From contig NZ_CALAOH010000165.1 in assembly GCF_937926365.1 (NCBI RefSeq), positions 1 through 36,934 on the forward strand: a stretch of DNA of 36,934 nt. Direction: 5' to 3'. Position 1 is the first letter of the stretch, and each line of letters opens with the position of its first letter. Source of the DNA: an uncultured Azohydromonas sp. (GTDB lineage: Bacteria > Pseudomonadota > Gammaproteobacteria > Burkholderiales > Burkholderiaceae_C). Shown here piece by piece: positions 16,322 to 23,395 of this stretch. The position numbers were made by a program, and so were the translations under genes. The notes below the pieces were generated by a model. That model had not been told where the DNA came from and made no database searches. It was given only the letters and a program-made list of their open reading frames with translations.

Positions 16322-18718
16322 ATGTCCAACCCCCAAGCCGCGACCGCCCTGGTCCTGCCTTTCGAGCAGCTGCGCATGACCGACGTCGAGTCGGTCGGCG
16401 GCAAGAACGCCTCGCTGGGTGAAATGATCAGCCAGCTCGCCGCCTCCGGCGTGCGCGTGCCCGGCGGCTTCGCCACCACGGCACACGCGTTCCGCGAGTT
16501 CCTCAAGTTCAACAACCTCACCGAAAAGATCAACGCGCGCCTGTCGGCGCTGGACGTGGACGACGTGCGCGCCCTCACCGAGGCGGGCGCCGAGATCCGC
16601 GGCTGGGTCACGGACGCGCCGTTCCCGCCGGCCTTCGAGGCCGCGGTGCGCGAGGAGTTCGCGCGGCTGACCGCGGACCATCCGGGTGCCAGCTTCGCCG
16701 TGCGCTCCTCCGCCACGGCCGAGGATCTGCCCGATGCGTCCTTCGCCGGCCAGCAGGAAACCTTTCTCAACGTTAGCGGCATCGAGGACGTGCTGCACAA
16801 GATGAAGGAGGTCTTTGCTTCCCTCTACAACGACCGCGCCATCAGCTACCGCGTGCATAAGGGCTTCGCGCACAGCGACGTGGCGCTGTCCGCGGGCGTG
16901 CAGCGCATGGTGCGCTCGGACCTGGGCGCCGCCGGCGTGATGTTCACCATCGACACCGAAAGCGGCTTCAAGGACGTGGTGTTCATCACCGCCAGCTACG
17001 GCCTGGGCGAGACGGTGGTGCAGGGTGCCGTCAACCCTGACGAGTTCTACGTGCACAAGCCGGCGCTGCAAGCGGGCAAGTTCCCCGTCATCCGCCGCAA
17101 CCTGGGCTCCAAGCTCATCCGCATGGAGTTCGCCAGTCCCGAAGAAAAAGCCGCCACCGGCCGCCTGGTGCGCACGGTGGACACGCCGCCCGAGCAGCGC
17201 AACCGCTATTCGCTGAACGATGCGGACGTCATCGAGCTGGCCAAGTTCGCCCTGATCATCGAGCAACATTACGGTCGTCCGATGGACATCGAATGGGGCA
17301 AGGACGGCCAGGACGGCCAGCTCTACATCCTCCAGGCCCGTCCCGAGACGGTGAAGAGCCAGGCCGAAGGCAAGGTTGAGCACCGCTACAAGCTCAAGGG
17401 CAAGGGCACCGTGCTGGCCGAAGGCCGCGCCATCGGCCAGAAGATCGGCACCGGTCCCGTGCGCCTGGTGCGCAGCATCGCCGAGATGGAGCGCGTGCAG
17501 CCTGGCGACGTGCTGGTGGCCGACATGACCGACCCGAACTGGGAGCCGGTGATGAAGCGTGCCTCGGCCATCGTCACCAACCGCGGCGGCCGTACCTGCC
17601 ACGCGGCCATCATCGCGCGCGAGCTGGGCATCCCGGCCGTGGTGGGCTGTGGCGATGCCACTGAGACGCTGTCCGACGGCGCGCTGGTGACGGTTTCTTG
17701 CGCCGAGGGCGACACGGGCTTCATCTACGACGGCCTGCTGGAGACCGAAGTCAGCGAGGTGCAGCGCGGCGAGATGCCCTACTGCCCCATCAAGATCATG
17801 ATGAACGTGGGCAACCCGCAACTCGCCTTTGACTTTGCCCAGATGCCCAACGCGGGCGTGGGCCTGGCGCGGCTGGAGTTCATCATCAACAACAACATCG
17901 GCGTGCACCCGAAGGCCATCCTCGACTATCCCAACATCGACGATGACCTGAAGAAGGCGGTGGAGTCGGTGGCGCGCGGCCACGCATCGCCGCGCGCGTT
18001 CTACGTGGACAAGCTCGCCGAAGGCATCGCCACCATCGCCGCGGCCTTCTGGCCCAAGCCCGTGATCGTGCGCCTGTCGGACTTCAAGTCCAACGAGTAC
18101 CGCAAGCTCATCGGCGGCACGCGTTACGAGCCCGATGAAGAGAACCCGATGCTGGGCTTCCGTGGCGCGTCGCGCTACATCAGCGGCGACTTCAGCGACG
18201 CCTTCGGCATGGAGTGCGAGGCGCTCAAGCGCGTGCGCAACGACATGGGGCTGACCAACGTCGAGATCATGGTGCCCTTCGTGCGTACCGTGGCCCAGGC
18301 GCAGCGCGTGGGCGAGATGCTCGCCGCACGTGGCCTCAAGCGCGGCCAGGACGGCCTGAAGCTCATCATGATGTGCGAGGTGCCCAGCAACGCCATCCTG
18401 GCCGAGCAGTTCCTGGAGCACTTCGACGGCATGTCCATCGGCTCCAACGACCTGACGCAGCTCACGCTCGGCCTGGACCGCGACTCCGGCCTGGAACTGC
18501 TGGCCAGCGACTTCGACGAGCGCGACCCGGCCGTGAAGGCGCTGATCTCGCGCGCCATCGCCGCCTGCCGCGCCACTGGCAAATACGTGGGCATCTGCGG
18601 CCAGGGGCCCAGCGACCACGCTGACTTCGCCGACTGGCTGGCCTCGGAAGGCATCGTGTCGATCTCGCTGAACCCCGACACCGTGGTCGAGACCTGGCAG
18701 CGTCTGGCCAAGCGCTGA
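16322..18718 (+). CDS. ppsA: Phosphoenolpyruvate synthase (pyruvate, water dikinase)
   Basis: The 798-residue enzyme makes PEP, AMP and Pi from pyruvate, ATP and water for growth on three-carbon acids. The N-terminal ATP-binding domain opens with VGGKNASLGEMI and FAVRSSATAEDLPDASFAGQ. The swivelling phosphohistidine domain has GGRTCHAAIIARELGIPAV with His427 and the regulatory Thr425 two residues before it. The C-terminal PEP-binding barrel has GSNDLTQLTLGLDRD and the catalytic CGQGPSDH. Length matches E. coli (792). ATG 16322 follows GGAG by 7 bases; an upstream extension of the frame antisense to ppsR is rejected. Confidence 0.98.
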   Translation: MSNPQAATALVLPFEQLRMTDVESVGGKNASLGEMISQLAASGVRVPGGFATTAHAFREFLKFNNLTEKINARLSALDVDDVRALTEAGAEIRGWVTDAPFPPAFEAAVREEFARLTADHPGASFAVRSSATAEDLPDASFAGQQETFLNVSGIEDVLHKMKEVFASLYNDRAISYRVHKGFAHSDVALSAGVQRMVRSDLGAAGVMFTIDTESGFKDVVFITASYGLGETVVQGAVNPDEFYVHKPALQAGKFPVIRRNLGSKLIRMEFASPEEKAATGRLVRTVDTPPEQRNRYSLNDADVIELAKFALIIEQHYGRPMDIEWGKDGQDGQLYILQARPETVKSQAEGKVEHRYKLKGKGTVLAEGRAIGQKIGTGPVRLVRSIAEMERVQPGDVLVADMTDPNWEPVMKRASAIVTNRGGRTCHAAIIARELGIPAVVGCGDATETLSDGALVTVSCAEGDTGFIYDGLLETEVSEVQRGEMPYCPIKIMMNVGNPQLAFDFAQMPNAGVGLARLEFIINNNIGVHPKAILDYPNIDDDLKKAVESVARGHASPRAFYVDKLAEGIATIAAAFWPKPVIVRLSDFKSNEYRKLIGGTRYEPDEENPMLGFRGASRYISGDFSDAFGMECEALKRVRNDMGLTNVEIMVPFVRTVAQAQRVGEMLAARGLKRGQDGLKLIMMCEVPSNAILAEQFLEHFDGMSIGSNDLTQLTLGLDRDSGLELLASDFDERDPAVKALISRAIAACRATGKYVGICGQGPSDHADFADWLASEGIVSISLNPDTVVETWQRLAKR

Positions 18719-18770
18719 TTCATCACCAGTAGCCCTCAGCCGTGCCCACGCGCGGCTGCACGATCCCTTC

Positions 18771-18797
18771 AAAAGCCCGAGCCTGCTCGGGCTTTTT
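18771..18797 (+). terminator. Rho-independent terminator after ppsA
   Basis: AAAAGCCCGAG (18771-18781) pairs with CTCGGGCTTTT (18786-18796) around a 4-base loop and runs into TTTTT. The flanking A and T runs make it potentially bidirectional. It separates ppsA from the rpsF operon. Confidence 0.9.
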
Positions 18798-18802
18798 CAC
18801 GA

Positions 18803-18819
18803 GGCTCAAGCCTTGAGCC
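18803..18819. repeat. Perfect 17-base palindrome upstream of rpsF
   Basis: GGCTCAAG and CTTGAGCC form 8-base arms around a single C. The centre (18811) is about 53 bases before the predicted rpsF transcription start, a position used by activators. It is separate from the ppsA terminator. Confidence 0.5.
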
Positions 18820-18849
18820 CGCGAACCCGGGGCGTTGTTTGGCGCAACT

Positions 18850-18858
18850 TGCTATAAT
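18850..18858 (+). promoter_or_regulatory. rpsF operon promoter, extended -10
   Basis: TGCTATAAT is a perfect extended -10 (consensus TATAAT at 18853-18858). No good -35 is present at 16-18 bases. The discriminator CGCGGG is GC-rich, as in stringently controlled ribosomal promoters. The predicted start is near 18865, giving a leader of about 70 bases. Confidence 0.7.
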
Positions 18859-18934
18859 CGCGGGCTTGCCTTGCCGTCCCTCATGTTGACGCAGAGGGGC
18901 GGCTTCCGTTTTCTGGAACCCACAAGGAGTGTTC

Positions 18935-19297
18935 ATGCGTCACTACGAGATCGTGCTGCTGATCCACCCGGATCAGAGCGAACAGGTTCCGGCCATGCTG
19001 GAGCGTTACAAGAACCTGGTCACCAACGCCGGTGGCAAGGTGCACCGCGTCGAGGACTGGGGTCGCCGTCAACTGGCCTACCTGATCCAGAAGCTGGCCA
19101 AGGCGCACTACCTGTGCCTGAACATCGAGTGCAGCAAGGAAACGCTGGGTGAGCTGGAGACGGGCTTCCGCTTCAACGACGCCGTGCTGCGCCACCTGAC
19201 TGTGGTCAAGGACAAGGCCGAGACGACCCCGTCGGTGATGATGAAGGCCGTCGAGAAGGAAGAAGCCCGCAAGGCCGCGCAGGAAAGCGCCGCCTGA
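18935..19297 (+). CDS. rpsF: 30S ribosomal protein S6
   Basis: The 120-residue protein binds S18 on the platform of the small subunit. It starts MRHYEIVLLIHPDQSEQVP and has the conserved VEDWGRRQLAYLIQKLAKAHY, with a charged alanine-rich tail. ATG 18935 has AAGGAG 5 bases upstream; an in-frame GTG at 18929 lies inside that Shine-Dalgarno and is unlikely. The stop shares one base with the priB start. Its partner S18 is two genes downstream. Confidence 0.98.
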   Translation: MRHYEIVLLIHPDQSEQVPAMLERYKNLVTNAGGKVHRVEDWGRRQLAYLIQKLAKAHYLCLNIECSKETLGELETGFRFNDAVLRHLTVVKDKAETTPSVMMKAVEKEEARKAAQESAA

Positions 19298-19623
19298 TGA
19301 GCGCGGGCGCGTCAGCGCCGCTCGCGCAGGCCGTTGCCGGCGTCAACCGGCTGGTGCTCAGTGCCCAGCTCGTCGAACGCGGTGCCCTGCGCTACACCCC
19401 CGCCGGACTACCGGCCTTCGACCTGGGGCTCAAGCACGAGTCGCAAGTTCTGGAGGACGGCCTGCCGCGCCGGGTCTCGCTGGAGATCCGGGCCGTGGCG
19501 ATCGGCGAGGTCACGCGGCGCGTCGGGGCGCTGGAGCTGGGAAACAGCGGCGAGTTCGCTGGTTTCCTGAGTGCCGGACGCAACGGACGCGGCCTGCTCT
19601 TCCATGTCACGGCGCTCGACTGA
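19297..19623 (+). CDS. priB: Primosomal replication protein N (PriB)
   Basis: The 108-residue protein has a single OB fold related to SSB and helps PriA restart stalled replication forks. Family traits are NRLVLSAQLVERGALRYTPAGLPAFDLGLKHES and the position between rpsF and rpsR, which is diagnostic. It lacks the acidic tail of SSB. The start overlaps the rpsF stop (TGATG), so expression is coupled to the ribosomal operon. dnaB, its functional neighbour, lies downstream. Confidence 0.92.
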   Translation: MSAGASAPLAQAVAGVNRLVLSAQLVERGALRYTPAGLPAFDLGLKHESQVLEDGLPRRVSLEIRAVAIGEVTRRVGALELGNSGEFAGFLSAGRNGRGLLFHVTALD

Positions 19624-19680
19624 AACGGTCGTTCCCGCCGCACTGTTCGCAATTACGAATCTGGATTCAAGGAGTCAAAC

Positions 19681-19971
19681 ATGGCCCCGCCCCGTGGAAA
19701 AGGTCGCTTCTCGAAGGACCGCAAGCCCAAGCGCAACCAGCAGTCGCTGCTGTTCCGCCGCAAGCGCTTCTGCCGCTTCACCGTCGCTGGCGTCGAGCAG
19801 ATCGACTACAAGGACATCGACACGCTGCGCGACTTCGTCGGCGAGAACGGCAAGATCACGCCCGCCCGCCTGACCGGCACGCGCGCGTTCTACCAGCGTC
19901 AGCTCACCAACGCCATCAAGCGCGCGCGCTTCCTGGCGATGCTGCCGTACAGCGACCAGCACAAGCTCTGA
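19681..19971 (+). CDS. rpsR: 30S ribosomal protein S18
   Basis: The 96-residue protein pairs with S6. The conserved core runs from FCRFTVAGVEQIDYKDIDTLRDFVGENGKI to the end (TNAIKRARFLAMLPY). The N terminus carries a basic extension of about 20 residues beyond the E. coli protein, as is common in this order. AAGGAG lies at 19668-19673. It sits 57 bases after priB and 15 bases before rplI. Confidence 0.98.
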   Translation: MAPPRGKGRFSKDRKPKRNQQSLLFRRKRFCRFTVAGVEQIDYKDIDTLRDFVGENGKITPARLTGTRAFYQRQLTNAIKRARFLAMLPYSDQHKL

Positions 19972-19986
19972 TAGGGAAGCAGCACC

Positions 19987-20439
19987 ATGCAAGTGATCCT
20001 GCTCGAAAAGGTCGCCAACCTGGGCAACCTGGGTGACGTCGTCAAGGTCAAGGACGGCTACGCCCGCAACTTCCTGATCCCGACCAAGCAGGCGCGCCGC
20101 GCCACCGAGGCCGCGCTCAAGGAATTCGAAACCCGCCGCGCCGAGCTGGAAAAGGCCGCCGCCGACAAGCTGTCCGCCGCCCAGACGCTGGGTGGTCAGC
20201 TCAATGGCCTGACCGTCCAGATCGCGCAGAAGGCCGGCGTGGACGGCCGCCTGTTCGGTTCGGTGACCAACGCCGACATCGCCGTGGCTCTGAAGGCCAA
20301 GGGCTTCGACATCGTCAAGTCGCAGGTGCGCCTGCCCAACGGCCCGCTCAAGGCCGTGGGTGAGTTCCCGGTGGCCGTGGCAGCCCACACCGACGTGGTG
20401 GTGGAGCTGACCATCAAGGTCGTTCCCGAAGCGGAATAA
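19987..20439 (+). CDS. rplI: 50S ribosomal protein L9
   Basis: The 150-residue protein has the N-terminal rRNA-binding domain (MQVILLEKVANLGNLGDVVKVKDGYARNFL begins it), a long connecting helix (roughly residues 45-75), and a C-terminal domain with VDGRLFGSVTNADIA. It lies at the base of the L1 stalk and affects frame maintenance. It is the last gene of the rpsF-priB-rpsR-rplI operon, followed by a strong terminator. Confidence 0.98.
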   Translation: MQVILLEKVANLGNLGDVVKVKDGYARNFLIPTKQARRATEAALKEFETRRAELEKAAADKLSAAQTLGGQLNGLTVQIAQKAGVDGRLFGSVTNADIAVALKAKGFDIVKSQVRLPNGPLKAVGEFPVAVAAHTDVVVELTIKVVPEAE

Positions 20440-20491
20440 GCGCGGTTTTGCTCGCGTACAGCCGCCGCGGCGTTCGCGTCGCGGCAGCACC

Positions 20492-20518
20492 AAAGGGCCG
20501 GCCTTGCCGGCCCTTTTT
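20492..20518 (+). terminator. Rho-independent terminator after rplI
   Basis: AAAGGGCCGGC (20492-20502) pairs with GCCGGCCCTTT (20506-20516) around CTT and ends in TTTTT. It closes the ribosomal operon ahead of dnaB. Confidence 0.92.
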
Positions 20519-20589
20519 GTTTGTCCGCCTGGCCGCTGCCTGGCCGTCCTGGGAGCGCCTAAGCCCGTATCGCAGCAGCGGTTTTTCGT

Positions 20590-20619
20590 GGGTTGGCGCG
20601 CTTCCAACGGCGCCAACCC
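20590..20619. repeat. 10-base inverted repeat upstream of dnaB
   Basis: GGGTTGGCGC (20590-20599) and GCGCCAACCC (20610-20619) are perfect 10-base arms around a 10-base spacer, ending 40 bases before the dnaB ATG. No U-tract follows, so it is not a standard terminator. The 219-base rplI-dnaB gap otherwise holds only the rplI terminator and the possible -10 before dnaB. Confidence 0.6.
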
Positions 20620-20647
20620 TGTCCGTCCAGCGGTCCTGACCGCGCCG

Positions 20648-20653
20648 TATCAT
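20648..20653 (+). promoter_or_regulatory. Possible -10 element giving leaderless dnaB mRNA
   Basis: TATCAT (5 of 6 matches to TATAAT) ends 6 bases before the dnaB ATG, and no Shine-Dalgarno is present. If used, transcription would begin at or next to the start codon. No good -35 was seen. Confidence 0.3.
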
Positions 20654-20659
20654 CCTTCG

Positions 20660-22069
20660 ATGCCTGCAGTATTCCCACCCCGTGACGCCAGTTCCGCGCC
20701 GCGTGACGACGAGGTCGCCCGCCTGCGCGTGCCCCCTCACTCCATCGAAGCCGAACAGAGCGTGCTCGGCGGCCTGCTGCTGGACAACGGCGCCTGGGAC
20801 CGCGCCGGCGACACGCTGGCCGAAGGCGACTTCTACCGCTACGAGCACCGGCTGATCTACGGTGCCATCGGCGCGCTCATCAACGCCAGCAAGCCCGCTG
20901 ACGTCATCACCGTCTTCGAACAGCTGCAGAGCTTGGGCAAGGCCGAGGAGTGTGGCGGGCTGGCCTACCTCAACGCGCTGGCGCAGAGCGTGCCCAGCGC
21001 GGCCAACCTGCGCCGTTACGCCGAGATCGTTCGCGAGCGCGCCATCCTGCGCAAGCTGATCGAGGCCAGCGACGAGATCGCCACCAACGCCTTCAACCCG
21101 CAGGGCCGTGCCGTGTCGCAGATCCTGGACGAGGCCGAGGGCAAGATCTTCAAGATCGGCGAGGAGGGCTCGCGCCAGAAGCAGGGCTTCCAGGGCATGG
21201 ACCATCTGGTGATGCAACTCATCGACCGCGTCACCGAACTGGCCGAGAACGGTGCCGAGGAGGTCACCGGCGTGCGCACCGGCTTCTACGACATGGACCG
21301 CATGACGGCGGGCCTGCAGCCGGGCGACCTGATCATCCTGGCTGCGCGCCCGTCCATGGGCAAGACGGCCTTCGCGCTGAATATCGCCGAGCACGTGGCG
21401 GTGCATGAAGGTCTGCCGGTGGTGGTGTTCTCTATGGAAATGGGCGCGGCGCAGCTGGCGCTGCGCATGGTGGGCTCGCTCGGCCGCATCGACCAGCAGC
21501 ACCTGCGCACCGGCGCGCTGCGCGACGACGAGTGGAGCCGCCTCACCGAGACCGTGGACCGGTTGAGCAAGGCCAGCGTCTTCATCGACGAGACGCCGGC
21601 TCTCAATCCCGCCGAGTTGCGTGCGCGCGCCCGGCGCCAGGCGCGCCAGTGCGGGCGCCTGGGGCTCATCGTCATCGACTACCTGCAACTCATGAGCGGC
21701 TCGTCGGGCTCCGAGGAGAACCGCGCCACCGTCATCGGCGAGATCTCGCGCGGCCTCAAGGCGCTGGCCAAGGAACTGCACTGCCCGGTGATCGCGCTGT
21801 CGCAGCTCAACCGCTCGGTGGAAACGCGGCCGGACAAGCGGCCGATGATGAGCGACCTTCGGGAATCGGGCGCCATCGAGCAGGACGCGGACGTGATCAT
21901 GTTCATCTACCGCGACGAGTACTACAACAAGGAGTCCAAGGAGCCCGGCGTGGCTGAGGTCATCATCGGCAAGCAGCGCAACGGCCCTGTGGGCACCGTA
22001 AAGCTGACCTTCCTGAAGCCGCTGACCAAGTTCGACAACCTCGCCCCCGGCAGCGCCGTGGACTACTGA
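20660..22069 (+). CDS. dnaB: Replicative DNA helicase DnaB
   Basis: The 469-residue hexameric helicase unwinds DNA at the fork and binds primase. The N-terminal domain starts RVPPHSIEAEQSVLGGLLLD (about residues 23-42); the RecA-like domain from about residue 200 has Walker A ARPSMGKTAFALN (230-237 core), Walker B LIVIDYLQLM and the arginine-finger region. KRPMMSDLRESGAIEQDADV is the conserved late motif. No intein is present. ATG 20660 is the first codon that fits homologues; there is no Shine-Dalgarno upstream. Confidence 0.97.
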   Translation: MPAVFPPRDASSAPRDDEVARLRVPPHSIEAEQSVLGGLLLDNGAWDRAGDTLAEGDFYRYEHRLIYGAIGALINASKPADVITVFEQLQSLGKAEECGGLAYLNALAQSVPSAANLRRYAEIVRERAILRKLIEASDEIATNAFNPQGRAVSQILDEAEGKIFKIGEEGSRQKQGFQGMDHLVMQLIDRVTELAENGAEEVTGVRTGFYDMDRMTAGLQPGDLIILAARPSMGKTAFALNIAEHVAVHEGLPVVVFSMEMGAAQLALRMVGSLGRIDQQHLRTGALRDDEWSRLTETVDRLSKASVFIDETPALNPAELRARARRQARQCGRLGLIVIDYLQLMSGSSGSEENRATVIGEISRGLKALAKELHCPVIALSQLNRSVETRPDKRPMMSDLRESGAIEQDADVIMFIYRDEYYNKESKEPGVAEVIIGKQRNGPVGTVKLTFLKPLTKFDNLAPGSAVDY

Positions 22070-22135
22070 AGCGCCCCCTCAAGGCCGTGGTGCAAAGACC
22101 ATGGCCTGCAAGCGCCCTGTGCAGCCTGGCACGAC

Positions 22136-22155
22136 TACTGTATAAACATACAGTA
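22136..22155. promoter_or_regulatory. LexA (SOS) box overlapping the radical SAM gene start
   Basis: The site is CTGT-N8-ACAG (22138-22153) with TA on both outer flanks, 18 of 20 matches to the E. coli LexA consensus as I recall it. TATAAA inside the box (22141-22146) can serve as the -10 element, and the last base of the box is the A of the start codon, so bound LexA would block transcription. The 85-base gap after dnaB holds nothing else I can name. Confidence 0.85.
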
Positions 22156-23270
22156 TGCGTACCGCCAATCCTCCCGCCGCGCACGTCGCCCCGCTGCAGT
22201 TCATGCCCTTCAAGGGCCGCGGAGCGTCAAGCAACATCGCGTCCCGCTTCCAGGGCGTCGCCCGCGAGGGCTATGACGACGGCTGGGGCACGCTGGCCCA
22301 GGCGGCGCTGCAGGAGCGTGCGGCGCCGCGCACGCAGCTCATCGAGCAGCCCGCCCGCAGCATCCTGTCGGGCAACGACTCGCCCGACATCCCCTTCGAC
22401 CTCTCCATCAACCCCTACCGGGGCTGCGAGCACGGCTGCATCTACTGTTTCGCGCGCCCTACGCACAGCTACCTGGACCTCTCGCCCGGGCTGGACTTCG
22501 AGACGCGCATCGTCGCCAAGACCAACGCCGCGCAGAAGCTGCGCGAGGCCTTCGCCAGTCCCGGCTACGAGCCGGCGCTGCTGAGCCTGGGCTCCGCCAC
22601 CGACGCCTACCAGCCCGCGGAGCGGCAACTGCGCATCACGCGCAGCCTCATCGAGGTGCTGTCCGAGTACCGCCACGCCTTCAGCATCGTCACCAAGTCC
22701 GCCGGTATCGAGCGTGACCTGGACCTCATCGGCCCCATGGCGGCGCGCAAGCTCGCGGCGGTGTACGTCTCCATCACCACGCTGGACGTGAAGCTCTCGC
22801 GGCTGATGGAGCCGCGCGCGGCGGCACCGGCGCGGCGCCTGCGCACCATCGAGACGCTGGCGCGCGCCGGGGTGCCGGTGGGCGTGAGCGTCTCGCCGCT
22901 GATCCCGCTGCTCAACGAGCCGGAGCTGGAGCGCATCCTCGAGGCCGCCCGCGACGCTGGCGCCAGCCGCGCCTTCAGCGTGGTGCTGCGCCTGCCCTGG
23001 GAGGTGAATCCGCTGTTCCAGCAGTGGCTGCAGCAGCACTTTCCGCAGCGCGCCGCGCATGTGATGGCGCGCATGCGCGAGCTGCGCGGCGGACGCGAGA
23101 ATGACGGGCGCTTCGGCCATCGCATGCGCGGGCAGGGCGTGTGGGGCGAGTTGCTGTCGCAGCGCCTGCACAAGGCCTGTGCCCGGCTGGGACTGAGCCG
23201 CCAGCCGCTGGAGCTGGATCTGACGCAGTTCCGCCGCCCTGCATCGGCGCTGCAGGGCGAGCTGTTCTGA
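22155..23270 (+). CDS. SplB-like radical SAM protein, PA0069 family
   Basis: The 371-residue protein has the radical SAM cluster motif C91-x3-C95-x2-C98 (RGCEHGCIYCFARPTH), which binds a 4Fe-4S cluster, and the family N-terminal GRGASSN motif near residue 21. It resembles the PA0069 group, distantly related to spore photoproduct lyase, but this is not a spore former and the substrate is unknown. The LexA box at its start points to a DNA-damage role. ATG 22155 is used; ATG 22203 (just before KGRG) is an alternative. Neither has a Shine-Dalgarno. It is convergent with dnaJ. Confidence 0.88.
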   Translation: MRTANPPAAHVAPLQFMPFKGRGASSNIASRFQGVAREGYDDGWGTLAQAALQERAAPRTQLIEQPARSILSGNDSPDIPFDLSINPYRGCEHGCIYCFARPTHSYLDLSPGLDFETRIVAKTNAAQKLREAFASPGYEPALLSLGSATDAYQPAERQLRITRSLIEVLSEYRHAFSIVTKSAGIERDLDLIGPMAARKLAAVYVSITTLDVKLSRLMEPRAAAPARRLRTIETLARAGVPVGVSVSPLIPLLNEPELERILEAARDAGASRAFSVVLRLPWEVNPLFQQWLQQHFPQRAAHVMARMRELRGGRENDGRFGHRMRGQGVWGELLSQRLHKACARLGLSRQPLELDLTQFRRPASALQGELF

Positions 23271-23290
23271 GCTGCACCCGTCCTCCAATG

Positions 23291-23329
23291 CGAAAAGCCC
23301 CGCGGCCGTGACAGCCGCGGGGCTTTTCG
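23291..23329. terminator. Bidirectional terminator between the radical SAM gene and dnaJ
   Basis: A perfect 16-base stem (23291-23306 with 23314-23329) has a 7-base loop, with AAAA inside the left arm and TTTT inside the right arm. It can stop transcription from both convergent genes. Confidence 0.9.
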
Positions 23330-23395
23330 GTTGTGGTGAGCGTCACCCGGCAACCCGGGCCCGCTGCTTCATCGGGCCCGGAGTGCCCGGGCGGC

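Noticed and set aside
15680..18772. A 1030-codon minus-strand open frame over ppsA
   Set aside because: It is low-complexity His/Leu/Arg-rich sequence with no family match, and it is a shadow of ppsA and ppsR codon bias.
22155..23270. Calling the radical SAM gene a true spore photoproduct lyase
   Set aside because: The host shows no sign of sporulation and the protein fits the PA0069 group, whose substrate is unknown.
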